The notes: generated by a model from the sequence alone, not told the origin. 64,000 bases of DNA from Adiantum capillus-veneris (GCA_014529385.2 CM043946.1:37398058-37462057); one strand, 5' to 3'; shown: positions 41,554 through 53,746, numbered from the stretch's first letter. Translations and numbers: made by a program.

Positions 41554-42696
41554 CTAGTGGGCATCAAGATATCCTGGAATAGAGATGGGGCTAGAGGGGT
41601 CATAATAGTAAGTGAGGGCATAGTATTGGGTGGTGTGTAAGTAGCGAAGGGTGCGCTTTGCAGCTTGTTTGTGCACTTTACAGGGCTTTGACATAGAGCG
41701 AGAGAGGATATGGCCTGTGTAGCAAAGATCGAAATGGGTGCAAGAGATAAGGTAACGTAATTGTCTGCATAATTTTGGGAAATATAGTGCATCAGTGTGA
41801 GTGTAGTTATGAAATTCAAGAGCAAACTTGTGCTTACCAGGCAAACGGGTAAACTCAAGGGTTGAAGTGGACATATCATAGAAGAGGAGGAGTTCTTCAA
41901 AGTATTTGGATTGGTATAATTGGATATATTTACCTGATGGATCTCTTATGACTTCAATGCCGAGAAAATAAGTCATAGGTCCTTTGTCAGTTATTGGGAA
42001 TTCATGAGAGATGCAATCAATTGCTTGTAGCAACATGTACTCTAATGTGCCAAGAAGAGGAATGTCATCCACAAAGAGGCCTAAGATAGCCATGCCTTTA
42101 TAGGTATGCCATATGTAGATATTGTAGTCTGCCATAAGATGTTCACAGCCGCATTTGAGCAAGTAGTGGTGCATGCGGATGTACCACTATCGTGCAGACT
42201 GTTTTAAGCCATAAATGGGCTTATACAATTTACATACATAATCAGGGTGGTGAGGGTCCTCAAAATGAGGAGGTTGTAGCATATAGATGAGCTCTTGGAT
42301 CAAGCCATGTAAGAAGGCAGTTTTTATATCAAGATGATGTAAAAGAAGATTAAACTTAGTAGCAAGCAATAAGAAGCCAAAATGCAGTCATATCCAGTAC
42401 TGGCAAATAGGTGTCGAAGTAATCCACACCTTGTTGTTGAGTGATGCCGCGAGCGACAAGGCGTGCCTTGTAGCGATCAACTAATCCGTTGGGGTGGTAT
42501 TCCTTCTTTAATAACCATTTGGTAGAGACAATGTTATGAGTCTTACGAGGTGACACAAGCTCTCAAGTGTTAGCTTCTTTGAGGGCTTGGAGTTCATCCA
42601 ATATGGCGGCATGCCACTCCTTGCTCTCGCTAGAAGCGAGGGCATCGAGAGTAGAGAGGGGAAGGGCATCTTCAAGAGGCTCTGGTGGATGTTCAA
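41554..42696 (-). pseudogene. Copia reverse transcriptase (unit 3)
   Basis: WHAAILDELQALKEANT opens the domain. Then VSTKWLLKKEYHPNGLVDRY and KARLVARGITQQQGVDYFDT, HHLDIKTAFLHGLIQELIYM with the first Asp, YGLKQSAR, and the catalytic box LGLFVDDIPLLG (FVDD for YVDD). FLGIEVIRD and RQLRYLISCTHFDLCYTGHI follow. Broken into at least three frames. Absent from unit 2. Confidence 0.9.
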
Positions 42697-43188
42697 GAAT
42701 CATTTCATCACTGAGGATAGCAGAGAAATTGGTGGCTTCATAGATCTCGCAAAGAGAGTGGGTGCGGCCATGTGAGCTAGCGGTGGCTTTGTCCAAGTGT
42801 ATAGCCGAAGTGTGTTACGATGGCGAAGTGGCAGAAGTAGATCTATGGGGATCGAATTCATTGACATTTGCTAGGATGGGAGTAACTGGCAAGGCTTCGT
42901 GGGAGTTGCAGAAAGAAGATGGAAATTGTGAAGGTGAGATCGGTAGCGAAGGTGATGGGAGCTCACGAGGTGGAGCACCGAGTGTCTGCGGTGTGATGGA
43001 AATAGCGGCAGTTAGGATGGACGGTGTTGGTGAAAGTGTCAACTATGAGGAGATGGGCTGTGCATGAGAATGCGAGACACGAGGAGGTAGATGCGCGATG
43101 AGAAAATGCCTTTGGATGGTGAAGGGAGGCTCAAGATTGTGCCCAAAAGGGTGGGAAATTTGCATGGGTGTGTGTGTGGGTCAGGCCG
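42697..43188 (-). pseudogene. Copia integrase-RT linker (unit 3)
   Basis: A Pro/Ser/Thr-rich low-constraint linker read leftward (SPTPSILTAAISITPQ, ELPSPSLPISPSQFPS). No domain. Typical of the variable region between copia integrase and RT. Confidence 0.6.
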
Positions 43189-43943
43189 TCAACAAAGATT
43201 GATAAGAAGAGTGGACTGGTGATGAGAATGTAGGGTGCAATGGTGGAGAAAATTTTCCTGAGATGATGAATTCTTTGTCAAAGACAACGGTGCGGGCAAA
43301 GATAAACTTGTGATGGTCTGGGATATAGAGGCGGTATGTCTTGATGCCAAAGCGATCACCATAGCCGACAAAAGTTGTGTGTCGAGCATGTGGTGATATT
43401 TTTGATAAAGGTTGCGTCAGAAGTGGGTGTGCAATGCTTCCAAAGATGCAAAGGTGTCCAAGATGAGGTGGGTGATCGTGCTAGAGGGTGTAGGGTATAG
43501 TAGTAGTATTGCGGGTGGATGGAATGCGGTTTTCAATAGCACGCAGTGGCGGTAGCTTCTTCCCAATAGGTGTCCGGAAGGCTAGCTTGAAGAAGCATGG
43601 CATAATCAGCTTCAAATAGTGTGTGATTTTTACGCTCGGCACAACCGTTTTGTTGTGGGTGGTTGGTGATGTAGAATTCATGTCGAATACTAGCAGAAAG
43701 ACATAAATCTTTGAATGCATGAGAAGTGTATTCCCCACCATGATCTGTGCGGAGAGTTTTAATGTGGCATCCATGTTTAGTCTCAACTGAATCCTTGAAT
43801 GTGAAAAAATGAGAGAACGTTGAGGATTTCTCGGTCATGTAGTAAGTAGTTGTGTATTTTGAGAAATCATCTATAAAAGTAAGCATATACTTATTCCCCG
43901 TGGGGGAGTGGACGGGCAATGGGCCACAAACATCAGTGTGCAT
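43189..43943 (-). pseudogene. Copia integrase core (unit 3)
   Basis: MHTDVCGPLPVHSPTGNKYM, LTFIDDFSKY (Asp), TDHGGEYTSHAF (Asp) and HPQQNGCAERKNHTLFE (Glu): all three catalytic residues are present. A frameshift near 43545 separates it from the FVGYGD-type linker. Confidence 0.9.
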
Positions 43944-44177
43944 GAGGTCGAGAGGTGCAGTGGCTCATGATGATGAAGTGGGGAATGGGATATGATATGC
44001 TTTAACAAGAATATAGCCCTCACAAAGTGTGATGTGAATGGGGTGCTTGGGAAGAGCTAGTGCAAGGTGGCGATGAGTGAGTTGGTGCAAAACATATTGA
44101 GAAATATGTCCTAGTCTATAATGCCATTTGAGTGTGTTTTCTTGCGTTTTAATGGATGATGCAGATGCATGTCCAAG

Positions 44178-45553
44178 CTATGAGTCACCTAGTGGATAAA
44201 GACACGCAGTTTTGGGGACCAAAAGTGTGACATACTGACCATCTTTGTTTAGTGCCGAGATGTGGCAGCCTTCTCGCATGAATTTGATGATGATGCCATT
44301 GTTGGTTAGCTCGCTGACAGAGATGAGATTTTTCTTGAGACCAGGGACATAATATACGTGAGAAATAGTGGTGTGTAGGCCATTAGGTAGGTTAATGACA
44401 GCATCTCCATAGGCTTTGGCGAGCTGGATGTTGTTATCACCGAGGCATACTTCTAGACGGTGTTCTAGATAAGTGATGTTGGATAGCCACTGTAGGTGAT
44501 ATGCCATATGATGGGAGGCACCCGTATCAAATAGCCAGATATTAGGATATGAAGTAGCTATAGTGGTGGCATGTAATTGCAAAGGATAAGAAGGGCTATC
44601 ATAAGTAGGTATGTTAGCATAATGAGGTTGACCATAAATAAAAGGAGATGGTTGGCCATGGCGTGTCCCCCCTTGAGGGTAAGAACGATATAGATTAGGG
44701 TGAGAGATAGGACGATTACCTTGATTGCGTGGTTGCCAATAGTCCTTTGTGAGGTGTCAAAAGCGATGAGAATTGGGGCATTGCTTTGAATTGTGGTGGC
44801 TTTGAAATTGTGATTTTCTTCCAGAACTATTGTGTTGTCGAGGAGGGCCTGAATGTTGAGGCTTTTTGCTATTGTAAGGGCGTGAGTTTCTTGTCATAGT
44901 GATAAGTGCTGTGGACTTCTGTGAGCTGCTAGTGTGGTCACAAAGCCTTTCCTCCTGATGGATCTTGGCTACAAGATTTTGTAGCTGCAAGTTAGCCATG
45001 GTGGCTTGTTTAGTGATAAAGGCTCTCCATGATGCAGGTAAAGAAGCCAATAAGAGCATACTTTGAAGCTCTTTAGGGATGAGAAGACCTGAGATAAGCA
45101 CTTCATCTAGAATTATTTGCCATGTCTCCAAAACCTTGGAGGATGACTGACCCTCTTGCATGGTAGTGTTTACCAATTTCTTGATCAGGGAAACTTGGTA
45201 GACGAGGTCAATGTGCTCATAGTTCTTCTCAAAAAACTTGCAAATGGCGCTAGCAGTAGTTATCTTTTTCACCATTTGGACTTGCTGATCTTGGAAATGG
45301 AGAATGAGATCCATCTTGGCACTATTTTTTTTACTATGCCATGTATTGTAGATGTCATTGAAGTATGTTGAATCTTCGTCTTCGGGGTGGTTAGGTTGCT
45401 CTTCGACTCTTGACGTGACATCCCAAAGTTGAAGCTGCGTGAGGTAAAGCTCCATCCGAATCTTCCAACTAGGTAGTTTGTGCCGTTAAGCTTCTCGATA
45501 ATATAGCGGGGCTTGTAGATGGATGCGGAAGATGAAGAAGCTAACTCGGACAT
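44178..45553 (-). pseudogene. Copia gag and protease (unit 3)
   Basis: Gag starts MSELASSSSASIYKPRYI at 45553. A one-base loss after NYLV shifts the frame out of the expected WKI..MELYL, which resumes at 45455. The core has FFEKNYEHIDLVYQVSLIKK. The zinc knuckle has lost ligands (CPNSHRF). The protease has the canonical NIWLFDTGASHHM, then LGDNNIQLAKAYGDAVINLP and YYVPGLKKNLISVSEL. Confidence 0.88.
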
Positions 45554-46027
45554 CTGCCGAGGTTCTAGATTCCTTGAAAATAATGGAGAGTGAGGCTTAG
45601 AGTGTGGGCTATAGAGATGGATTATTGTTAGCTCTAATTAGAAAAACTAGTCTTGAGTTCTATCGCTTTGATACCATGTGAGAACTTAGAGATTAAGTTA
45701 AATGTGATTAGTATCAATGTTAATTGATATGCTAATGTCAAGACATAAGAGAGTGCAAGCTAGATAGAAATAGAGCAATGACAATAGATTGCCATTGAAT
45801 GGAGAAAGAACACCTTGTTACAAATGAGGGCAACTAATGGGATTTATATACAAGTTGAGGGAGTGAGGATTATCCATCACATGTGAATTATAGGTTGGTG
45901 GGAATAGACACATGTTGAGACTTACATAGGTGGAAGGGATCCATGTGGGAATTAGGTGTAAGGACTTTGGGAATAGAGGTAGGTGGAAAGAAGTCCACAC
46001 TTAATAAAGTAATAAGTTACTTTTACA

Positions 46028-46188
46028 AAAATTGGTAAGATCCCATAATTGATGGTCTACACGGAGGAAGCTAGGCCACGGAACAAACACCGAATGCATG
46101 CAGTAGCCAACAAAAATAATCTTGCAGTAGACCCATTTGAAAGGTTACACTTCGAAATGCGATGTGGGTGGACGATATTATAGGCTCA
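46028..46188. other. Unit 3 flank left of E3
   Basis: Matches 36652-36812. It ends in TCA, the left target duplication of E3. Confidence 0.85.
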
Positions 46189-46400
46189 CACTACAAGAGG
46201 CTCTTCATATTAGCGACGCTCACACAGCGACGCTCCAAAAAAAAATCCCGGCGTCGCTATGAGCGTCGCAAATTTACAAAGAAATTTACGACGCTCATAG
46301 CGACGCTTATAGCGACGCTCATAGCGACGCCGGCAGGGTTAAAAAAATAACCGAGCGTGCCCAAAAACTCAGATCTCAGATCTGAGTTTTTCGGCGCCCT
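46189..46400 (+). repeat. E3 left terminus and subterminal repeats
   Basis: GCGACGCTC/GAGCGTCGC motifs in both orientations (46200-46330) form a foldback around the AAATTTACAAAGAAATTT centre. Then comes the 14-bp-arm palindrome 46363-46376/46378-46391 (AAAAACTCAGATCT). Likely recognition sites for the transposition proteins. Confidence 0.9.
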
Positions 46401-46419
46401 CAAGCAAAGAGCAGGTAAC

Positions 46420-46607
46420 GCTCTCCCTCTCTCTCTCTCTCTTTTTCTTCTCCACACACACACACACACACACACGAGGAGAGGAAGGAGAGCCAGGTAT
46501 GCTCCTTCCCTCTCCTCATTCTCATGTTCCCTTCCCCTCTTTCTCTCTCCCTCTCTCTCTCTCTCACACACACACACATACACACACACACATAGTGTTT
46601 TTGAGAG

Positions 46608-46647
<40 letters not shown>

Positions 46648-47233
46648 AACAAAAACAAAAACGCGCACACACATATACATAAACAAAGAATGCACACACA
46701 CATTGAGAGAGAAAAAGAGAGAGAGAGCATGCATAAACAAAAAACGCACGCATTGAGAGAGGAAAAGAGAGAGAGAACATGCATAAATAAAAAACGCACA
46801 CATTGAGAGAGAAAAAGAGAGAGAAAACATGTATACGATCCAAAAAAACGCACACACATTGAGAGAGAAAGAGAGAGAAACTAATTTAACGTCGTAGGAA
46901 ACTAATTAAAATTAAAAGACCTAAAGATCTAGCCGACGAGGAGTTGAACTCAAGACCTATTATTCAAGAGGGAAATGGCATAATCAATCTATCATACTTG
47001 GCATGGGTGATAGAAAGGTTATACCATTTATCTCTTTTTATTGGCACACACATCCACACACGCGCACACACACAAGAAGAAGAGAGTTATAACGTCGTAG
47101 GAAACTATCTTAAAAGACGTTAAAGATTAGGTTATATGTAGACTTACATTAAATTAGATTTAGGTTTATTTTTAACTAGATTTACGTTTATTTAAGCTAG
47201 ATTTAGATTTACGTTATATTAGATTAGATTTAG
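46420..47233. repeat. E3 simple-sequence and minisatellite region
   Basis: GA/CT and CA/GT tracts (46424-46475, 46548-46590, 46613-46643), imperfect GA-rich repeat units to 46870, a filler block, then CGTAAATCTAA-type repeats (about 47130-47230). No gene. Confidence 0.85.
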
Positions 47234-47352
47234 GTCTCCATAGATTGCGATGCCTGCATGAAGCGGGTGAAGAAAACCCTCAATGGAATATAGGGTATTG
47301 CTGCCTTCACTCATGGTGGGCTCCGTCGATCCCCGACACAATGACCATCTAG
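47234..47352 (+). pseudogene. Captured HIPP fragment, shortest copy (E3)
   Basis: After TTTAG, VSIDCDACMKRVKKTLNGI (CxxC codons 47246-47257), then the same TAG. A deletion joins GGCTCCGTCGATC directly to the segment encoding the end of the second part, removing the KVLVKCLQKIGKK codons. Same orientation as the transposase gene. Confidence 0.8.
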
Positions 47353-47736
47353 ACAACCTCTAGTCATTAGACTTACGTTAAATTAGATTTAGCTTTATTT
47401 TTAGTTAGATTTACGTTTATTTAGATTTACGCTTATTTACGTTAGATCGAGTCCACGCAAGAATTACTTACGGTTTAGGGTTTAGAGTTAGACGAACAGT
47501 GAAAAGATCTACTGTGAAAAGATGTTAAGATGAAGTGAAGTGCTACAGCTAGAGAAGAGGCAAAGGGGTTTTGTCCACTACATGCAGTATCATGTAGACG
47601 TGGGTGTGTAGATTTCTTTTACCCACAAATATAGGTATTGACCAATAAAGACGAGATTATAACCCGGTGGTTCTGATCTCCGTGCACCTCTAGACCGAGG
47701 TGTGCGGGGATTGGACATGACTAGAGAATGTGAGGT

Positions 47737-47780
<44 letters not shown>

Positions 47781-47842
47781 GACGAAGAATGCCAATAGAA
47801 TATTAAATTTGTTGTCCAGGTTATAAGTTTTTTATCCTCATT
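47353..47842 (+). promoter_or_regulatory. TNP2 upstream region of E3
   Basis: Conserved leader with minisatellite (47370-47450) and the shortest GA/CT tract (about 47738-47777), 65 nt before the start codon. Expected to contain the transposase promoter. No clear TATA box. Confidence 0.4.
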
Positions 47843-50800
47843 ATGAGTAGCGACGAGGATGTGGGACCGTCCAACCGAAACACCTATCTCTCAACGAGGG
47901 TCTTATGTCCTTGTAATCAATGCAAGCATGCTGTGCGACGGACAAGACGTGTTTCTTTGCAGCACGTTCGCGAATTTGGCGAGTTCGATCCATCTATTAT
48001 AGATCGAGTTGTTGCCAATTATAACTCGTCGGACTCTGACGCTGGCCAACAAGTAGCAATCTTGCAACCCAATAGACGTGTTCGCAGATGCGTTGGTCAA
48101 GCAGCATATGTGAGGCCACAAGATGTAGCCTCTGACAGCTCGGGGGATGATCATGCAGAGCACATTCCCAATGAGGCAATGTTTGAGCCCGAGATTGATG
48201 AAATGATCGAGACGATCATGGATTCAGGAAGGCTTATCTATGATGATATGAAAAGTGAAGCCGATACGCCATTGTATAATGGAGCACGTATGTCTAGATT
48301 GAAAGCACTCCTGGTTCTTCTCAACATGCAGGCAAAGTTTGGATGGAGTGACACTAGCGTCACAACGCTTTTCAGGTGATCTATTACAATTAGTTTACTT
48401 TAATAGAACTCTAAATGTACAATGATCTGATAGATTTTTACACGACTGTATCATATTTTTATGTTGTGTAGATTGCTGAAAGAGCACATACTACCAGCTG
48501 ACAATGTGATGCCAGATTCCCGAGATGAAGCAAGAAAGATTTTGCGAAACTTGGGGATGGATTACAATTCTATCCACGCTTGTCCTAATGACTGCATTCT
48601 TTTCAGAGGGGAATACACAGACATGGAGAAGTGTCCAAAATGTGATTCCGAAAGATATCGAGTAGATCTCCACGGGACAAAAATTCCACAAAAGGTTTTG
48701 TGACATTTTTCTCTGCTTCCTCGAATCAAGCATTTCTTCGAATGTAAGTCCATGGCCGCCCTAGCATCATGGCATGAGGAGAATAAATCTTCGAATGGTG
48801 TGCTACGAATTCCTGCAGATTGCGCAGCCTGGAAACATATAGATGGAACATGGTCGGATTTTGCCAGGGAAGCTCGAAATTTGCGCTTAGGCCTGGCTAT
48901 GGATGGCGTAAATCCATTTGGTCAAAGATCAACATCTTACAGTGTATGGCCCGTTGTCATGGTCAACTACAACATTCCCCCGTGGTTGACTACGAAGAAG
49001 GGGCACCTATGGCTAAGCTTGATTGTGCCAGGGCGATATAAAGTGGGGAATATGGATGTGTATCTTTGTCCACTATTGGAAGAGCTACAACAATTGTGGA
49101 TTGGCATAGAGGTGGTGGATATGAGCCAACACACAGGACGACGGAATGCTTTGATCAGAGGCATTCTAATGTGGACCATGCATGACTATCCCGGGCTAAC
49201 AGAATGCTCAGGTGATCTATTGACACTCACTACTCAGACACTGTAAATATTGTTTTTTCCCATAGTTGATCTATTATCATGTGTATACATGTAGGGCTTC
49301 AAACAAGCGGATATAGAGCATGTGTCACATGTGGACCTAGACTGAATGCACGTAGGGCACCCTCACTGAAGAAGCAAATCTACGAAGGTCATCAAGCGTA
49401 TCTTCCAGAGAATCATGTGTTATGCGACGGCTTTTTGGGAAGAGAGCCACCAAGGATGTCTGCACAAGCATGGTTAGAGCAGAAGGAGATGTGCGATGAC
49501 GGATTGCCTCCAGGGATGAAGAGACTATCTCTATGGTACGAGTTACCATACTGGCCCCGACTCATGATCAATCACTTGCTCGATCCAATGCACATATTCA
49601 AGAATGTGGGTAATCTACTATGGGACCATTTGACCGGCAAGAAAGATACTTTGGGAGCCAGAGTTGATCTTAGAAATGTGGATCGTATGGAGCAATATTG
49701 GCCGCAAACAGCGTCTGATGGATCGATAAAACTCCCTAAAGCACCATGGATTTTCACAGGAGCCCAAGAACGCAAAGTAAAAGAGGCCATTCGATCTTTG
49801 CGGACCCCCACTGGCGTAATGCACTCGCTCCGAACGTGTTTTACTAAAGAAGGAAAGCTTACCGGTTTGAAGTCACACGATTGGCATAAAAAGTGTCAGG
49901 TACGTTCATAGTGGACTTTAATATCATTGCATAAAATGTGGACTTTAATATCATTGCTGCACATACTTTACATTTTATTTTACCGGTTTCCATTGAGGGA
50001 TGTTTGTCTCTCGACATCCGTAACACAATCTACAAACTTGGAAAGCTGGTGCAATGGATCTCACAAAAGGAGATCAACGTAGACTCCATACCATTCGCCA
50101 AACTAAATGCTGCGGAGCTTGTGTGCATGTTTGAGAAACATTTTCCTACTACAATGCTAACCATTCAGGTGCATCTTCTTGTTCACATAGTTGATGAGGT
50201 GGAAATAGCTGGCATAGTTCATTCCAGATGGATGTTCTTCTTAGAGCGTTTCATGAAAACGCTTAAGGGATATGTGCGTCAAAAGGCACGTCCGGAGGGT
50301 AGCATGGCAGAAGGTTGGTTGGTATCAGAGTCCCTAGTGTACATTGGAGAGTGGCTAGACGGATTTGATAAATCCCGGGACACGCTATGGCGAACCATAG
50401 ATGATGAGCGCATATCTGGGATTGTCATGTGCAATCTCGGTGTTGAGAAGAAGATGACGGAAGATCTAGAGGCTAAAATCAACCGATTTTGCATGCTTCA
50501 CAATCCAGTGATGCAAAAGTGGATTTCACAATATGAGGATGCAAAGCAAGAGCGACAAAGGGCACGAATCGAGTGGAGACGGGGAAGACGACCACCGATG
50601 CACTATCCAGCGGTTCTGGAGAGCCTACCAACCTTCATGAGCTTAAGATGGTTGCACAACCAATTGAAAAGCGCACAACAATGCGGTGACGAAGTGACTG
50701 AAGAAGAGTGGGAGTACTCTCGGGGTTGCGCGACCAAGGTAAGTTTGCAATGTACGACTAGCTAGTGAATTTATTTCTAAACGTTTGAACGGCCACTCAT

Positions 50801-51571
50801 AATCTTTGTTCGTTGTAGTATAAGTCATACACAACAGCATGGTGTAAAGGTCGACGTTTTAGGGTGGAACGAATCGACAAAAAGCGTTTTACTCAAGATT
50901 GTGGAATCATGGCAAAATTTGAACAGTCTAGTCGACGACGTTCCTCTGATGCAGATCCTGTGGTAGCGGAACTCACTTACTTCGGCACGCTGCAAGAGAT
51001 TTTGAGGATCGATTACAGAGGATTTTTTGTCGACTTGTTCAACGTGCAATGGTTCAAGATAATCATGGAGGGTCGCAACGCTACTATGCGTAGAGGAGAG
51101 TCTGGTTTTCTTGAGGTGGATTCTACTAAGAAATGGACTGACCTAAGAGACACTTTCGTACTACCCGAGCATTGTGAACAAGTAAGTATATAAATAGTTA
51201 ACATCCCCCTTTTACAAGTTATGTGCTTGAAAGCTCTCATGTAAGTTATGTGGCTCTGGCAGGTAATATTTCATCCTACAAAGTCTACATCAAACTGGTG
51301 GTACGTCATAGAGGTAGCCCCTCGTAGTGCAAGGACGTATGAAGGCTACCATGTGCCAATCACAACGACATCAATGGAGGAGATCAGAGAAGATGCTCAA
51401 TCAGAAGCCGCTGCGGTGGTGCCAGACGAGCATCAAGATGCTACTACTCTATATGGGGTGCATGCAGAGGAGCTACAAAATGAAACAGAGGATATGTGTT
51501 TAAACGGAGAGCTCTATATAGATATAGGAAGTTATGCTGAGTTATGCGAGGATGAGAGAGAGATCTCTTAA
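47843..51571 (+). pseudogene. CACTA TNP2-like transposase, full gene with two disabling lesions (E3)
   Basis: Exons 47843-48375, 48472-49211, 49295-49899, 49974-50738, 50819-51181 and 51263-51571 join in frame to 1104 codons plus stop. Domains: Transposase-associated (1-60, CPCNQCKH), TNP2 (about 180-630), DUF4218 (about 627-880; FEKHFPTTMLTIQVHLLVHI), DUF4216 (about 890-1030; YFGTLQEILRIDYRGFFVDL). Lesion 1: TGA at 48701-48703 (codon 255) where E1 and E2 have Arg. Lesion 2: the intron 3 acceptor is CTTTACAT (49973 is T) where E1 has CTTTACAG. The remaining frame is otherwise open, so decay is recent. Confidence 0.92.
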
Positions 51572-51843
51572 AGCCACAAATATTGTACTTGAAAAATTTT
51601 GCTCCGTGTTGTAAAAGCTCTGTCTCTCTAAGTACCTTCCATGGTGTATAACGCTCTTTTCTACTCGCGCTCACATCTTTTGATTGAAAATTCTGAGTTT
51701 TCGACTTGCCTCTTCTATCACTCGATTCATTGCGTCATTGTATTTATATGCGTCATTACGTCATTGTATTTAATGGTCTTTGCGTCATTGTCTACTCTAT
51801 TCATTCAATATTAAGTTTAAATATTCGTGTGTTTAATGCAGGT

Positions 51844-53156
51844 ATGGATGATGAGGAGTTTCTTTCTTCTTTGTCACCGCAGCAGAGACAGTGGTACGTG
51901 GAGCGTCATCGCTCTGGCGCATCATCGCGCGTTTCTACACCATCCGCATCTCCCTCTCTTTCGGAGCATTCGGCGCGCTCCGAAGCTTCGGCGTCGACGA
52001 GACGAGCTTCACACTCGTCTAGACACCGGCGCTCTAGTGGTGGCGGTGGCGGTTGTTGTGGGGATTCCGCCACCGATGCCTCCACACCGCCTCGTGTTCG
52101 ACGAGGCTCTTTACCCTCCCCTTCTTTGTCCGCCCCCACACCAGCCACAGCATCGCCATCTACGCCAGGTTTTGCATGGCTGACTGTTCCTACAAGCTAC
52201 ACACCTCTACCTACTCCGCCAGGAGCCACCCCACTCGACACTCCTCGCTTCGGGGCCCAGACGCCGGTGGAGACACCTGACGTCCGTACCCCCATCGACA
52301 CGCCGCTAGAGACCCCTGCCAGGACACCCAGGTTCACGCGTCACCGGCCAGAGGGCTTGCCTTACTCCGTCGACATCAACGGCGGCATCATCATGGATGA
52401 TGACGGCAAGAAGGTGATCTCGCGCATGCGTGGTCTTTGCTCCCAGCTGTTTAGACACTACATACTAAACAAATGGAGTGAAGTACCAAGTGATTTAAAA
52501 AACAGAGTCATCAGCATACTTCATGATGAGTTTCCCGTTCCAACACGGGATCAACGCTTCAATGAAGACCTGATGAAGATTCGAATGCACGAATACTGCA
52601 AACACAAGCGTTCCGAAGTGCAAAAAGCAATCAAGAATGGGTGGAACAGGCCAGATTGGTTGGCCAAAGAAGATTGGAAGAATGCGAAGAAAGCAGCGCG
52701 CGAGAATCCCGACAAGTGGAAGCAACAAAAGGATGCAGCCAGAGCGCGAGTAGAGGCAAGGAGCTCGCACCACTTGGGGAGCGGTGGATGGGCATCATTT
52801 GAGGCCGATTTTGTAAGTCTTTTCACATTGCTCTTTATGCATGTTCGATAGTGTAGGGTTTATGAGTTTTTTAATTCTAACATAATGAAATCTTTGTATG
52901 TTTTGACAGTGGTCGATGACAGGACGTGATCCCACACCGTACGAGCGCGAGTACGCAGGCAGGAAGGGCTTAAACGCCCTGATGGACATTCTCAGTTCTC
53001 GCGGCGGCATGGTTAGTATTAGGGTTTACTCTTTTTTATTTTTTGTATTGTTGTATAAATGTCGTTATATGTTATACTTACTGAAAGCTGTCTTATTGTC
53101 TTTTTTTGCAGAATCCGACAGATACGTCGCTTGGACGCGATGAGACGTCTGATTAG
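51844..53156 (+). CDS. CACTA accessory protein, Transposase_24-like (intact, E3)
   Basis: Exons 51844-52812, 52910-53011 and 53112-53156 have GT/AG borders, are in phase and encode 371 residues, the same length as in E2. MDDEEFLSSL start, Ser/Arg/Gly-rich and TP-repeat middle (LTVPTSYTPLPTPPG, then TPVETPDVRTPIDTPLETP), and a Transposase_24 domain with LCSQLFRHYILNKWSEVP, DEFPVPTRDQRFNEDLMKIR and NRPDWLAKEDWKNAKKAARE. The last exon is only 15 codons (ends GRDETSD). It sits about 270 bp behind the transposase gene on the same strand. Probably the TNPA-like DNA-binding partner that recognises the subterminal repeats; that role is inferred from better-studied CACTA elements. Confidence 0.87.
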
Positions 53157-53743
53157 ACGACGTCAGTTTAGCCGTAGCTAGATAGCATTAGTTTAGGGTT
53201 TCTCATAGCTTATGTATCAAGCGACGGATTTTATACGTCTTTTTGAACCATGTATATTATTACATTTGTCACCGCAGTTCCTTTTGCCAATCAATTCTTT
53301 ATGCCTATGATGTTGTACAATTGTCATTATTACATTTGCCAATCAATTCATTTTGCCTCTGATGTGTACAATTGTCAATTTTGCAAACAATGTGTCTTGT
53401 GAGTAATTATTTTGAGTCTATTATCTATCTTTGCACTTTTTTAAAAAAGTGAATCAAGTACAATATGGTTGATGGGTGGCAGGGCATTCAATGCCTTGCC
53501 ACCAAAAAAAAATCTCTCGGGCGTCGCTATAAGCGTCGCTATTTATGGCTCTGTAGCGTCGCTATGAGCGTCGCTATAGTCATCTGTGTAAACGTCGCTA
53601 TATGCGTCGCTATATAGCGACGCCTATAGCGACGCTCTCATAGCGACTCTCTTAGCGACGGTTTTAGCGACGTCGGGGGTTATAAAAACCCAATGTATTT
53701 CCGTCGCTAACAGCGTCACAAGAGCACACAACCTCTTGTAGTG
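53157..53743 (+). repeat. E3 3' untranslated part, right subterminal repeats and terminus
   Basis: 53157-53470 is AT-rich with no frame and is presumably the accessory gene's 3' UTR. Near-palindrome 53475-53503 (arm GGTGGCAGGGCATT, one mismatch). Then GCGTCGCTAT/ATAGCGACGC motifs in both orientations (53520-53690) up to the CACTA terminus. Confidence 0.85.
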
Positions 53744-53746
53744 TCA

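Larger units (their letters stand above)
40641..46027 (-). mobile_element. Ty1/copia element, full-length copy (unit 3)
   Basis: LTRs 40641-40991 and 45677-46027, both 351 bp (TGTGAGAAC...TTTTACA; the left copy ends TATA). Flanks GAAAT and AAAAT fit a 5-bp target duplication with one change. Primer binding site TGGTATCAAAGC reads leftward from 45676, directly adjoining the LTR and matching initiator tRNA-Met apart from one base. Polypurine tract at about 40992-41000. Gene order gag, protease, integrase, RT, RNase H is the Ty1/copia order. Many frameshifts and stops. Confidence 0.95.
46189..53743 (+). mobile_element. CACTA transposon copy E3, full length, both termini
   Basis: 7555 bp. It starts CACTACAAGAGG (46189) and ends CCTCTTGTAGTG (53732-53743). 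The 3-bp target duplication TCA (46186-46188 and 53744-53746) is confirmed by the empty paralogous site at 36810-36812. Order: subterminal repeats, simple repeats, HIPP fragment, six-exon TNP2 gene, three-exon Transposase_24-like gene, subterminal repeats. The transposase is inactivated by a stop and a splice-site change, but the ends look usable in trans. Confidence 0.97.
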
